In this document: positions 1-6,429 of the stretch, in pieces
How positions within the stretch are numbered: position 1 is the first letter of the stretch
How the letters are laid out: each line of letters opens with the position of its first letter
Source of the DNA: a virus
Length of the DNA stretch: 37,558 nt
IMG/VR virus record: IMGVR_UViG_3300025141_000300
Location: 1 to 37,558 of that record
Reading direction: 5' to 3' (one strand)
The notes under the pieces: generated by a model
The model's input: only the letters and a program-made list of their open reading frames with translations
Told to the model about the DNA's origin: nothing
Databases searched by the model: none
Made by a program: the position numbers and the translations under genes

Positions 1-33
1 CGCACGGGAAGACTTATTTGTTTCTTTTTTCAT
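1..33 (-). CDS. Start of probable major capsid protein (partial)
   Basis: An ATG at 33-31 opens a frame that runs off the left edge after 11 codons (MKKETNKSSRA). It is preceded by a strong ribosome binding site, AGGAGGAATAGC, immediately upstream. It lies just 3 nt after the stop of the scaffold gene. In T7-like and related podoviruses the order is portal, scaffold, major capsid protein, so the position suggests the capsid gene. The 11 residues themselves carry no family signature, so the call is from context only. Confidence 0.55.
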   Translation of the reverse strand, partial: MKKETNKSSRA

Positions 34-36
34 ATG

Positions 37-1056
37 CTATTCCTCCTTCGTGAGTTTTAGTTGTCTTGCATACTCTTCTAGTGGCACCCGTAACTTTTTA
101 GCTATTGCTACCTGTGACGGTGTGAGTTTTACAGTTTTGCGACCAGTCTTTGAACTACGCGTTGCAGAAGCAACGTTTTGTGTAGGTCTACTAGTCGTTT
201 TTTCTGTAGTATTACCAAATTTATGGGGAAATTCAAGTCTTATTCTTTTATTTATTTCCTCATAATATGAATCCGACTTCGGATCATATCCTTCCTCTTC
301 AGTAAGTTTCCTATGAAGATCAAAAGCGGTGTAGGTCATGGCATTATCTTTACCAAACCATTCATTTTTCTCTGCCCAATCCTCCGCTTTAGGATCTGGA
401 GCAGGGGTTTGACGTGGTGGTTGCGTAGAAAGAGTTGGTCTAGCTTTTGCTTCCTTCTCTTCTATTGCTTGCCTACTTTTAATTTCAGCAAGTTTACCTT
501 GTTCATAACCCAATTGAGAGATAGCAGTTAATGCCTCTACCTCAGCTTTCTTATCATCGGCTTCTCTTGAAGCAGATAATTTAGCCTGAGCAGCTGCTAA
601 AGATGATTGAATCCTATTCTCCATTTCAGAAGTATAGTCTTTCTCATAGGTAGTAGCTTGTTGACTTAACTGGTCTCTTTCGTGCATTACACGTTTAGCA
701 TAAGTGACAGCTTCTTCTTTTTGTCTCTCTGCTTCACGCATTTTACGAGTAAGTTTAGCGATACGTTTTTTAACGCCTTCACTATACTCATCCATCTCTT
801 GTCTTTGTTCTGTATCCTTTTTTTCTTGTTTCTCTTTTACTTCTTCTTTTTTCTCCGGTTCGCTTTCTTGAACATCCAACTGCTCACTAGGTTTCTCAGG
901 TGAGTCATCGGGCTTAGTAGTGTCTTGAGTAGTTGTTTCATCTTTCTTCTCTCCTTCTTTTTTACCTAAATCAATTTCAGCGCCTTCTTTTTCGCCAACA
1001 TCAACTAGGTCTGTTTTGTTTACTTCTTCTTGTTTTGTTTTTTCTACGTCTGGCAT
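37..1056 (-). CDS. Probable capsid scaffolding protein
   Basis: 339 aa, extremely charged. The first ~90 residues are Glu/Lys/Asp-rich and low complexity. A predicted helical coiled-coil stretch follows at about residues 90-205, including runs such as KLTRKMREAERQKEEA. The C-terminal end is short and basic (about 290-339), ending KLTKEE. This charge pattern, with an acidic helical body and basic tail, and the position between portal and the putative capsid start fit podoviral scaffolding proteins, which drive procapsid assembly and leave before DNA packaging. GGGAGGAACT precedes the ATG. Sequence alone does not prove the role. Confidence 0.7.
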   Translation of the reverse strand: MPDVEKTKQEEVNKTDLVDVGEKEGAEIDLGKKEGEKKDETTTQDTTKPDDSPEKPSEQLDVQESEPEKKEEVKEKQEKKDTEQRQEMDEYSEGVKKRIAKLTRKMREAERQKEEAVTYAKRVMHERDQLSQQATTYEKDYTSEMENRIQSSLAAAQAKLSASREADDKKAEVEALTAISQLGYEQGKLAEIKSRQAIEEKEAKARPTLSTQPPRQTPAPDPKAEDWAEKNEWFGKDNAMTYTAFDLHRKLTEEEGYDPKSDSYYEEINKRIRLEFPHKFGNTTEKTTSRPTQNVASATRSSKTGRKTVKLTPSQVAIAKKLRVPLEEYARQLKLTKEE

Positions 1057-1071
1057 AGTTCCTCCCTATGT

Positions 1072-1527
1072 TTATATGTCGTGGAATATATCTTCAGGGT
1101 TTTCCACGGTTGCTAGAACTTCATCATCATTGAGAAGTCTAACTTCACCCCCATCTATTTTAATTCTGGATCCAGCATAACGCGCAAAAACAACCCAACT
1201 TCCTTCTTTACACCAAGGTCCTTTGGGATATCTTTCTTTGTCTTTGTACGCATCGGGTCCAACTTTTAATACAAGACCACAAGTCGATGCTACTTGGGCT
1301 CGTTCTACAACATCGTCAGTTATAATAATTCCTCCTTTAGTTTTCTCTTTCATTTTAAAAGGTAAAACTAAAAGTCTCCAACCGGTAGGTATGGGTAGTT
1401 TAGCTGTTTCGGATGTTATTTCTTTTTTAGGCTCTTTTGGTTCTTGATCGTATTTTTCTTGAAGGGCTGCCCTATGTTTTGGGACTTCCTTTTGGTTTGA
1501 TACTGATAACTGTTCCGTCTTTGTCAT
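1072..1527 (-). CDS. GroES-like co-chaperonin (Cpn10 family)
   Basis: 151 aa. Residues ~46-142 match the Cpn10 fold: PTGWRLLVLPF (first strand), then KTKGGIIITDD at 63-72, which corresponds to the GroES mobile loop with its hydrophobic tripeptide (III here, IVL in E. coli GroES). GLVLKVGPDAY, AGSRIKIDGGEVRLL and DDEVLATV follow, the last matching the family's final strand. An N-terminal extension of ~45 charged residues is absent from bacterial GroES. Phage co-chaperonins such as T4 gp31 replace GroES so that host GroEL can fold the capsid protein. The position directly upstream of scaffold and putative capsid genes fits that role. It overlaps the preceding gene by 56 nt. Confidence 0.85.
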   Translation of the reverse strand: MTKTEQLSVSNQKEVPKHRAALQEKYDQEPKEPKKEITSETAKLPIPTGWRLLVLPFKMKEKTKGGIIITDDVVERAQVASTCGLVLKVGPDAYKDKERYPKGPWCKEGSWVVFARYAGSRIKIDGGEVRLLNDDEVLATVENPEDIFHDI

Positions 1528-1714
1528 TTTGCTCCTTTTTTTCTAGCAGGCTGGATAATTCCTGACTTAAATATTGATACGTTCGTATCTGTCCTAACAT
1601 ATATTGATATTTCTCCATATTGTCAACACCCCCTGACACCATGGCAGAAACCACATCATCATGTCTCATTTTGATGATTTTTCTGATCTTATCTACTAAA
1701 ATTAAATCATCCAT
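1472..1714 (-). CDS. Small helical protein of unknown function
   Basis: 80 aa, predicted mostly helical: IRKIIKMRHDDVV followed by MEKYQYMLGQIRTYQYLSQELSSLLEKKE, a likely coiled coil. No catalytic motif is visible. Its ATG overlaps the stop of the upstream basic 44-aa gene by one base (TAATG) and its 3' end overlaps the co-chaperonin gene, so it is translated as part of the head-gene cluster. Small helical proteins at this position occur in related marine phages as I recall. A structural or assembly role is inference. Confidence 0.7.
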   Translation of the reverse strand: MDDLILVDKIRKIIKMRHDDVVSAMVSGGVDNMEKYQYMLGQIRTYQYLSQELSSLLEKKEQNDKDGTVISIKPKGSPKT

Positions 1715-1848
1715 TATTTTTTTCTCCTTTTTGTCTTCTTTTTTTTCTTTCCTACTGGCTTACTACCATAAGCTTTGGTCCATTCTTTTGCAATCTTAGG
1801 TTCATGTTTCCATAAATATCTTCGTTGCTTTTCTGATTTAAATGGCAT
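1714..1848 (-). CDS. Small very basic protein, MPFKSEKQRRYLW type
   Basis: 44 aa. It begins MPFKSEKQRRYLWKHEPKIA and ends in a Lys/Arg tail (about 14 of the last 16 residues are basic). The N-terminal motif resembles a small conserved protein I recall from many marine phage head operons; its function is unknown. It overlaps the downstream 80-aa gene in TAATG and its start overlaps the upstream gene's stop codon, typical of translational coupling. DNA binding or packing inside the capsid is an inference from charge and location. Confidence 0.65.
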   Translation of the reverse strand: MPFKSEKQRRYLWKHEPKIAKEWTKAYGSKPVGKKKKKTKRRKK

Positions 1849-2015
1849 TATTTCAATAACCAATTAAAGAATTTGCTTAAAGCATTCTTTCCTTTTTTGG
1901 GAGATCTTCCTTTAACCCAAGCTTCATTCCAAAAAGGAGTACTTTTATCATCCTTTCTATAATGACCTTTTTTAGTTCTTGCTCTTTTATGCTTTTTCTT
2001 TTTTCGGGATTTCAT
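1848..2015 (-). CDS. Small basic protein, unknown
   Basis: 55 aa starting MKSRKKKKHKRARTKKGHYR. It has a highly basic N-terminal third, a middle section STPFWNEAWVKGRSPKKGK and a short amphipathic end LSKFFNWLLK. It overlaps both neighbours (start inside the 72-aa gene, stop sharing bases with the next ATG). No family is recognised. It belongs to a run of five or six basic proteins in the head operon and may be a virion nucleic-acid-binding component, by inference. Confidence 0.6.
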   Translation of the reverse strand: MKSRKKKKHKRARTKKGHYRKDDKSTPFWNEAWVKGRSPKKGKNALSKFFNWLLK

Positions 2016-2205
2016 AGTCCTTTAATACCTGTATTTTTTCTTCTGCAGAAGCAATTTTGTGTAATTGGCAATCTAATTCTTTTTGATGATTCAAATGTTC
2101 ACTAACCCCAACTGAATTTTCTAAAAGTAATTTAATCGTAGCATCAGCTGATGCTATTTCCGCTTCGTACTGTTTCTCTAACGCGTCTATTAAGACTTGT
2201 CTCAT
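1987..2205 (-). CDS. Small coiled-coil protein, unknown
   Basis: 72 aa. It starts MRQVLIDALEKQYEAEIASA and is helical throughout, with two heptad-like stretches separated near GVSEHLNHQ and a Lys-rich tail. Unlike its neighbours it is roughly neutral to acidic. The start codon overlaps the final base of the upstream gene. Probably a structural accessory protein, as inferred from its place between basic virion-type proteins and scaffold. No motif gives a function. Confidence 0.65.
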   Translation of the reverse strand: MRQVLIDALEKQYEAEIASADATIKLLLENSVGVSEHLNHQKELDCQLHKIASAEEKIQVLKDYEIPKKEKA

Positions 2206-2546
2206 TAAGCTGATTTTCTTTCTCTCGCCATTTTCTTAAAGGTTTTAGCTAAAGCTTTAGCTCTACCTGTACATCCTGGTTTTGTTATCGGAGTACATTT
2301 ACCTTTAGTTCCTCTTTTTTCAATGGACTTATTAACTTTTTGAATCCATTTACCATCTTTCGCTCCAACTCTTCCGCCATCGGCTTTAAGTTCACGAACG
2401 ATTCTTTTTTTCTCTTCTTTTAAATTTCTTTTACCTTTTCGTGAGTAACCTCTTTCAGCATCCACACGACCCAATTCTTCTAAACGATTTTCTCGTTTAG
2501 TATTGCGTCTTTCAATACCATGACCTTTGATAGAAATATCGCCCAT
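2205..2546 (-). CDS. Basic protein of unknown function
   Basis: 113 aa, strongly basic and hydrophilic. It begins MGDISIKGHGIERRNTKREN, contains an ADGGRVGAKDGKWIQKVNKS segment, then KCTPITKPGCTGRAKALAKTFKKMARERKSA. The two cysteines (CTPITKPGC) might pair or bind metal. No enzyme motif. It lies in the same co-directional cluster as three other Lys/Arg-rich proteins, suggesting a capsid-internal or DNA-condensing set. The family is not recognised. Confidence 0.65.
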   Translation of the reverse strand: MGDISIKGHGIERRNTKRENRLEELGRVDAERGYSRKGKRNLKEEKKRIVRELKADGGRVGAKDGKWIQKVNKSIEKRGTKGKCTPITKPGCTGRAKALAKTFKKMARERKSA

Positions 2547-2550
2547 GTGA

Positions 2551-2769
2551 TTATCTATTTATTTTTCCTCTTTTACGCTTGCCCCATTTTCCGTAGGACT
2601 CGTCTCTTCTAGCTTTAAAAGATTGTTTTTTTGTAGATTCTTTTCCACGTCTTGCGCTGATAGACTCATCTTCTCTATCTTTGTAACCTTGTTTTTTAGC
2701 TTTGCCACCTTTCTTCATACCACTTGCGTATGGAAATCTGACATTGCTTCTTACTCCGTTTTGTCTCAT
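2551..2769 (-). CDS. Small basic protein, unknown
   Basis: 72 aa, about 40 percent Lys+Arg. It starts MRQNGVRSNVRFPYASGMKK and continues with low-complexity KGGKAKKQGYKDRED, SARRGKES and KWGKRKRGK stretches. Likely disordered. The ATG shares bases with the stop of the upstream 109-aa gene. Tandem placement with other basic small proteins suggests a shared virion function. No specific family recognised. Confidence 0.6.
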   Translation of the reverse strand: MRQNGVRSNVRFPYASGMKKGGKAKKQGYKDREDESISARRGKESTKKQSFKARRDESYGKWGKRKRGKINR

Positions 2770-3098
2770 TATTTTTTCCCCTTCATTAATGCTCTACCAA
2801 AACCACGTTTTGCAGCTCCAGTAACTCTTCCACCTTTACTTTTCATTGCTCTACCACCTTTAGCAGCAGCAAAGTTTGGCTCATCAAACATATCAAAATT
2901 TGGCCATATTTTTGGTGGTGTACTAGCAACCTTTGATTTTTTATAAGGACCATAATTTTTTATTTGGGCTCCAGGTTCCTCATCAGCTGCTGCAATACCT
3001 GCATCAATTGCTTTGTTTCTTCTAGCTTTCGCTAATCCTAATCCACCTGCTAAAGCGGCTCCTAACATTAATGCTTTTTTTAGTTTTTTCTTAGCCAT
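2769..3098 (-). CDS. Small protein with hydrophobic N-terminus and basic tail
   Basis: 109 aa. A Gly/Ala-rich hydrophobic segment lies near the N-terminus (ALMLGAALAGGLGLAKARR, ~9-27), either a short membrane helix or amphipathic. A Pro-rich middle (PPKIWPNFDMFDEPNF) and a basic Gly-rich end (GGRVTGAAKRGFGRALMKGKK) follow. The end resembles a motif I recall in marine phage small virion proteins, without a known function. It is read just after the holin-like gene, with a 38-nt gap. Confidence 0.65.
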   Translation of the reverse strand: MAKKKLKKALMLGAALAGGLGLAKARRNKAIDAGIAAADEEPGAQIKNYGPYKKSKVASTPPKIWPNFDMFDEPNFAAAKGGRAMKSKGGRVTGAAKRGFGRALMKGKK

Positions 3099-3136
3099 AA
3101 TATTAATACCTATTACAATTGTTTATATAACGCAAC

Positions 3137-3529
3137 TTATTTTTTTCCTCCACCATTTCGGAATATCTGCGTTCCTTTTATTCCAAAAACGCTCGCCACG
3201 ACGAGAATCCATAAATTCGTAAACCATTTTGGAAGATTCGAGAAATACTCAAAAAAGATCTCTATCTTCTTCATAGCTTCCGGATCCTCTGTCCACACCG
3301 ACCAAGCGAGCACAATTATGGGGAGCGTAAGTATCGCAAGTACGATCTCGTCCTTGTAGTCGTTTTGCCGGGCTTCTAAAAGCTTGCCCTGGTAAGATTC
3401 TTCTCCTCGGGCCATACGTTCTGCATGCATAAGCTGCGCGTCAGACATAGCCATCTTCGTCTTTTGACGATTAGCGTATATCTTACTTCCAGCTTGTAAA
3501 GCAATTTTTGCTAGACCAAACCAAGCCAT
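3137..3529 (-). CDS. Holin-like membrane protein
   Basis: 130 aa. The soluble, charged N-terminal half (1-60) is followed by two hydrophobic helices: IVLAILTLPIIVLAWSVW (~62-79) and FTNLWILVVASVFGIKG (~103-119), ending NGGGKK. An upstream Ala-rich helix may be a third weak membrane segment. This size and pattern match holin-like proteins of the GTA/3TM type. Holins open the inner membrane so that an endolysin can reach the wall. The candidate endolysin is far away at 33196-33654. Other small phage membrane proteins could look the same. Confidence 0.55.
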   Translation of the reverse strand: MAWFGLAKIALQAGSKIYANRQKTKMAMSDAQLMHAERMARGEESYQGKLLEARQNDYKDEIVLAILTLPIIVLAWSVWTEDPEAMKKIEIFFEYFSNLPKWFTNLWILVVASVFGIKGTQIFRNGGGKK

Positions 3530-3530
3530 A

Positions 3531-3737
3531 TTAGAACCAAGTAGCTTTTCTTTTTTTAGAAGCTAATATTGCGCCTTCACCTTGAACAGCAACTTTAGTT
3601 CCTTTATCAATTTTAGATTCAGCAGCTACCTCATTAGAAATGATATCTGATCTTGGATCAATTCCAACGCTTTCAGGATCGGCTTTATATGTTTTGCCGC
3701 CTTCTGGGTATCCTACTTCTTTTGTTACTTTTACCAT
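3531..3737 (-). CDS. Small protein of unknown function
   Basis: 68 aa: MVKVTKEVGYPEGGKTYKAD, then an acidic middle and a GTKVAVQGEGAILASKKRKATWF end. Hydrophilic, with no membrane helix or metal site. It sits between portal and the holin-like gene with a one-base gap to the latter, so it is part of the late operon. Function unknown; possibly a small virion or connector protein from location. Confidence 0.6.
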   Translation of the reverse strand: MVKVTKEVGYPEGGKTYKADPESVGIDPRSDIISNEVAAESKIDKGTKVAVQGEGAILASKKRKATWF

Positions 3738-3764
3738 GTTTTTTCTCCTATACTGGTTTGTATC

Positions 3765-6272
3765 CTATCTTTTAGGACCTTTCAAGATCTTCACATCTCT
3801 TTGTTTGTAACGATCTTGTGTTAATTTAAAATCATTAGCCATTTGTTGTTTAACTAATGAAGTATCGGCTCTTAACTCAGCTAATTCTTCGTTCTGATCA
3901 AGTTTTTCATCAAACTGTTGTTGACCCATTAATTGTTTAGATCTATCTAGATTAATCTTTTCTTGATCTTGTTCTCGTTTCTTCTCATTATCCATTGCTC
4001 TTAAATCAAGTTCTCTTGCTTTTAATCTAGCAATTGGATCATTTCCAAACGATCCCATTAATTTTTGTTCTTCATCTTTGAATTCTTGCATCATTTCTGC
4101 AATTAAATTGGCTTTTCTTGCTTCAATTTGCATGGAAAGCTGCATAAGTTGTTGTTGAAACTGCGGATTTTGCTGCATAGCCGGATTTTGCTGCATCATC
4201 TGCTGCATTTGTTGTAATTGCATCATTTCTTCTCTAAATTCTACTTCAACTTGCTCTTGAGCCATCATAGAGATGTGTTCAAAGCAGTTTTTCTCTAAAG
4301 CACCTAAAATCATCGGATTATTTCGCGCTAAATTGCTTGCCATGAAATTTAAATGCGAAGTCATATGCGCTTGATGGTTCTGACCCTTAAAAGCTTGAAA
4401 AGGTTTTGACGATAAGGCCATAATATTCTCTACAGCAGGGTCTAAAGGTTGTGGTTGAGGTGGTGGAGGAAGAATTTTATCAATATCTTTAACTCCAATC
4501 GCTCTATACATTGCATAAAACGCTTCGTAAAGATTATGCAGTTGTGGATTTGCCATAGCTAACTGTAATTCTGTTTGTGCCATAGAAATTCTTTGTGATT
4601 GTGAAAATATATTTGGATCCGCCACAGGAATAATATCAATTTTGTCATCAAAGTCTGTAACTTTTACATTTCGTTGTGCTCCTACAACATCGTAAGGATA
4701 TTCTGGAGGTAAATAAGTTTTAAATACATCCGCTAATAATTTAAATTCTTGCTTCATCGCCACAAACAACCTTTTATGGATGGCTGACATGACCCTGGAG
4801 CCACGCTCTAAGAGTGCAATGGTCGTCCCAACAGCGGCCTGTTGGTTGCCGTCACCGACCTGCATGTCAGCTATGGCGGCAAATCTCTGTCCTGCTTGGA
4901 CAACAATTCCCATCAACGATAATAATGTCTGTGATGGTTCTTTGAAAGGTAGAGTCATAAAAGCATCCTTGATGTTTCCACCAGGTGCATCGACATCTCT
5001 AAATTCGCCGGGCTGAATAGCCTGTGCTTCATCTCTTACGCGTATTCCACGTTGTTTAAATCCTGCAGGAAGATTACTTAACGTTCCTGCATCTAATAAT
5101 TGACGGAGAGCAGTGGTTGCTGTTCTTGATAAACCACCGATCATATGAATTAATCCAAATCCATAAAAGCCCATTCCAGGTAAAAATCTGAAATGAACAA
5201 AATATTGAACCGCTTTTTTTAAAGGATCATTCGGTTGATAGTTTCTTCTAATTGAAAGAACTTGTCTTGAGCTATGTTCAATTGTAACAATGTAAGGAAG
5301 TTTGATTCCTGTAGGTTCTCCGTCTTGTCCTACATCTTCAAATCCTTCTAAATCTAAATTCACGTGACATTCTATAATTGTAAAAACGTCTTCGTCTCTA
5401 GTTTTTTTTATACCCTCTAATTGTCTTTCCTTTTTTTCAACTTCTGTTTCGGAATCATAACCAGGTTTTAATTCAATATCTCGATAGAAACCTGAAACTT
5501 GTTTTTTTCTAAGATCGTTCTCTGACATTTTGATCATATGCATAATTGCTTCCGCATCAGCTAATGAGGTAGCTGTGTACGGAACAATTAAATCATCCGC
5601 TTGAACGAATTTAGATACCGCTCTGCCTAAGAGTTCATCGTAATAAACTTTTTTAAAGGCAGAGCCGGCAAGAGGGAGATAAAAGAGCATTTGATCAAAT
5701 TCGGGTTCATACTCTGTCATCACATCCATGAGCTGATAGTTCATGAAATTTTTTACTCTAATCGATTGTTCTTCTTTAGGTCGACTAGGTCTTCCTAACG
5801 CTTGGGTTCTAACAGGACCCATCGCTGGAAGTAATTCTTTATAAGCTTGTGCTTGAAACTGGGTTACCGCTTCTGCGAGCACGGGGTGCGTTGCACCACT
5901 TGCTCCTTGAAACGGCTGTGTTGGATTAACATACTTGAATCCCAAAAGGTCTAAACCTTTCATATAAGTATCTTCCCATTCTTTTCGAGAAGATTTATAG
6001 TGCATATAATTTTCTGTTAATCTGGATCCGAGTCTTCCTAAAACATCATCAGGTACATATTCGGCTAAATTATCAAAATGACTTTGTGCTTCTTGTTGCG
6101 GAGCCATTGGGTCAAAGCTTATTTCAGCTCCACCTTCCTCATCCATAACAACTTCAGCACCCTCAGGAGTTACTTCAGATAATTTATCTGTTTCTGTAAC
6201 CGTGATTTCTTCTGGTTGTATATTAACTTCTGGATCTACGTTGGGTAGAGCCTTGTCGATTTTGTCTGCCAT
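3765..6272 (-). CDS. Portal (head-to-tail connector) protein
   Basis: 835 aa. The acidic N-terminus (1-60) is followed by a conserved-looking core with RKEWEDTYMKGLDLLGFKY, a QFQAQAYKELLPAMGP segment, YFVHFRFLPGMGFYGFGLIH and TATTALRQLLDAGTLSNLPAG, of the type seen in large podoviral portals. The C-terminal 200 residues are Gln/Met-rich helical (MQLQQMQQMMQQNPAMQQN). It forms the dodecameric ring through which DNA enters and leaves. Size and its place downstream of TerL and upstream of scaffold support the call. Its start overlaps the upstream 68-aa gene by 50 nt. Confidence 0.82.
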   Translation of the reverse strand: MADKIDKALPNVDPEVNIQPEEITVTETDKLSEVTPEGAEVVMDEEGGAEISFDPMAPQQEAQSHFDNLAEYVPDDVLGRLGSRLTENYMHYKSSRKEWEDTYMKGLDLLGFKYVNPTQPFQGASGATHPVLAEAVTQFQAQAYKELLPAMGPVRTQALGRPSRPKEEQSIRVKNFMNYQLMDVMTEYEPEFDQMLFYLPLAGSAFKKVYYDELLGRAVSKFVQADDLIVPYTATSLADAEAIMHMIKMSENDLRKKQVSGFYRDIELKPGYDSETEVEKKERQLEGIKKTRDEDVFTIIECHVNLDLEGFEDVGQDGEPTGIKLPYIVTIEHSSRQVLSIRRNYQPNDPLKKAVQYFVHFRFLPGMGFYGFGLIHMIGGLSRTATTALRQLLDAGTLSNLPAGFKQRGIRVRDEAQAIQPGEFRDVDAPGGNIKDAFMTLPFKEPSQTLLSLMGIVVQAGQRFAAIADMQVGDGNQQAAVGTTIALLERGSRVMSAIHKRLFVAMKQEFKLLADVFKTYLPPEYPYDVVGAQRNVKVTDFDDKIDIIPVADPNIFSQSQRISMAQTELQLAMANPQLHNLYEAFYAMYRAIGVKDIDKILPPPPQPQPLDPAVENIMALSSKPFQAFKGQNHQAHMTSHLNFMASNLARNNPMILGALEKNCFEHISMMAQEQVEVEFREEMMQLQQMQQMMQQNPAMQQNPQFQQQLMQLSMQIEARKANLIAEMMQEFKDEEQKLMGSFGNDPIARLKARELDLRAMDNEKKREQDQEKINLDRSKQLMGQQQFDEKLDQNEELAELRADTSLVKQQMANDFKLTQDRYKQRDVKILKGPKR

Positions 6273-6429
6273 TTATATCTCCCGAATTTATTATTGTTTT
6301 AACCTGTTTAGATTCATTATTCAAGCCTTGTGGATCCGGCCCTCTCAAAGGAGGAATTTCCTTCCACTTCACATGTTGCATATTTGCAACAAGCGTTTTA
6401 TTTGTATTTACTGTTTTGCCAGATGTCAT
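6223..6429 (-). CDS. Small protein upstream of portal, unknown
   Basis: 68 aa: MTSGKTVNTNKTLVANMQHV then KWKEIPPLRGPDPQGL and a hydrophilic tail. The RGPDPQGL motif resembles a small protein I recall next to portal genes in marine phages. It overlaps the large upstream gene by 32 nt and the portal by 50 nt, with AAAAGG just before the ATG. The long double overlap makes a shadow frame possible, but the N-terminal half reads as real protein. Confidence 0.55.
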   Translation of the reverse strand: MTSGKTVNTNKTLVANMQHVKWKEIPPLRGPDPQGLNNESKQVKTIINSGDINGRQNRQGSTQRRSRS

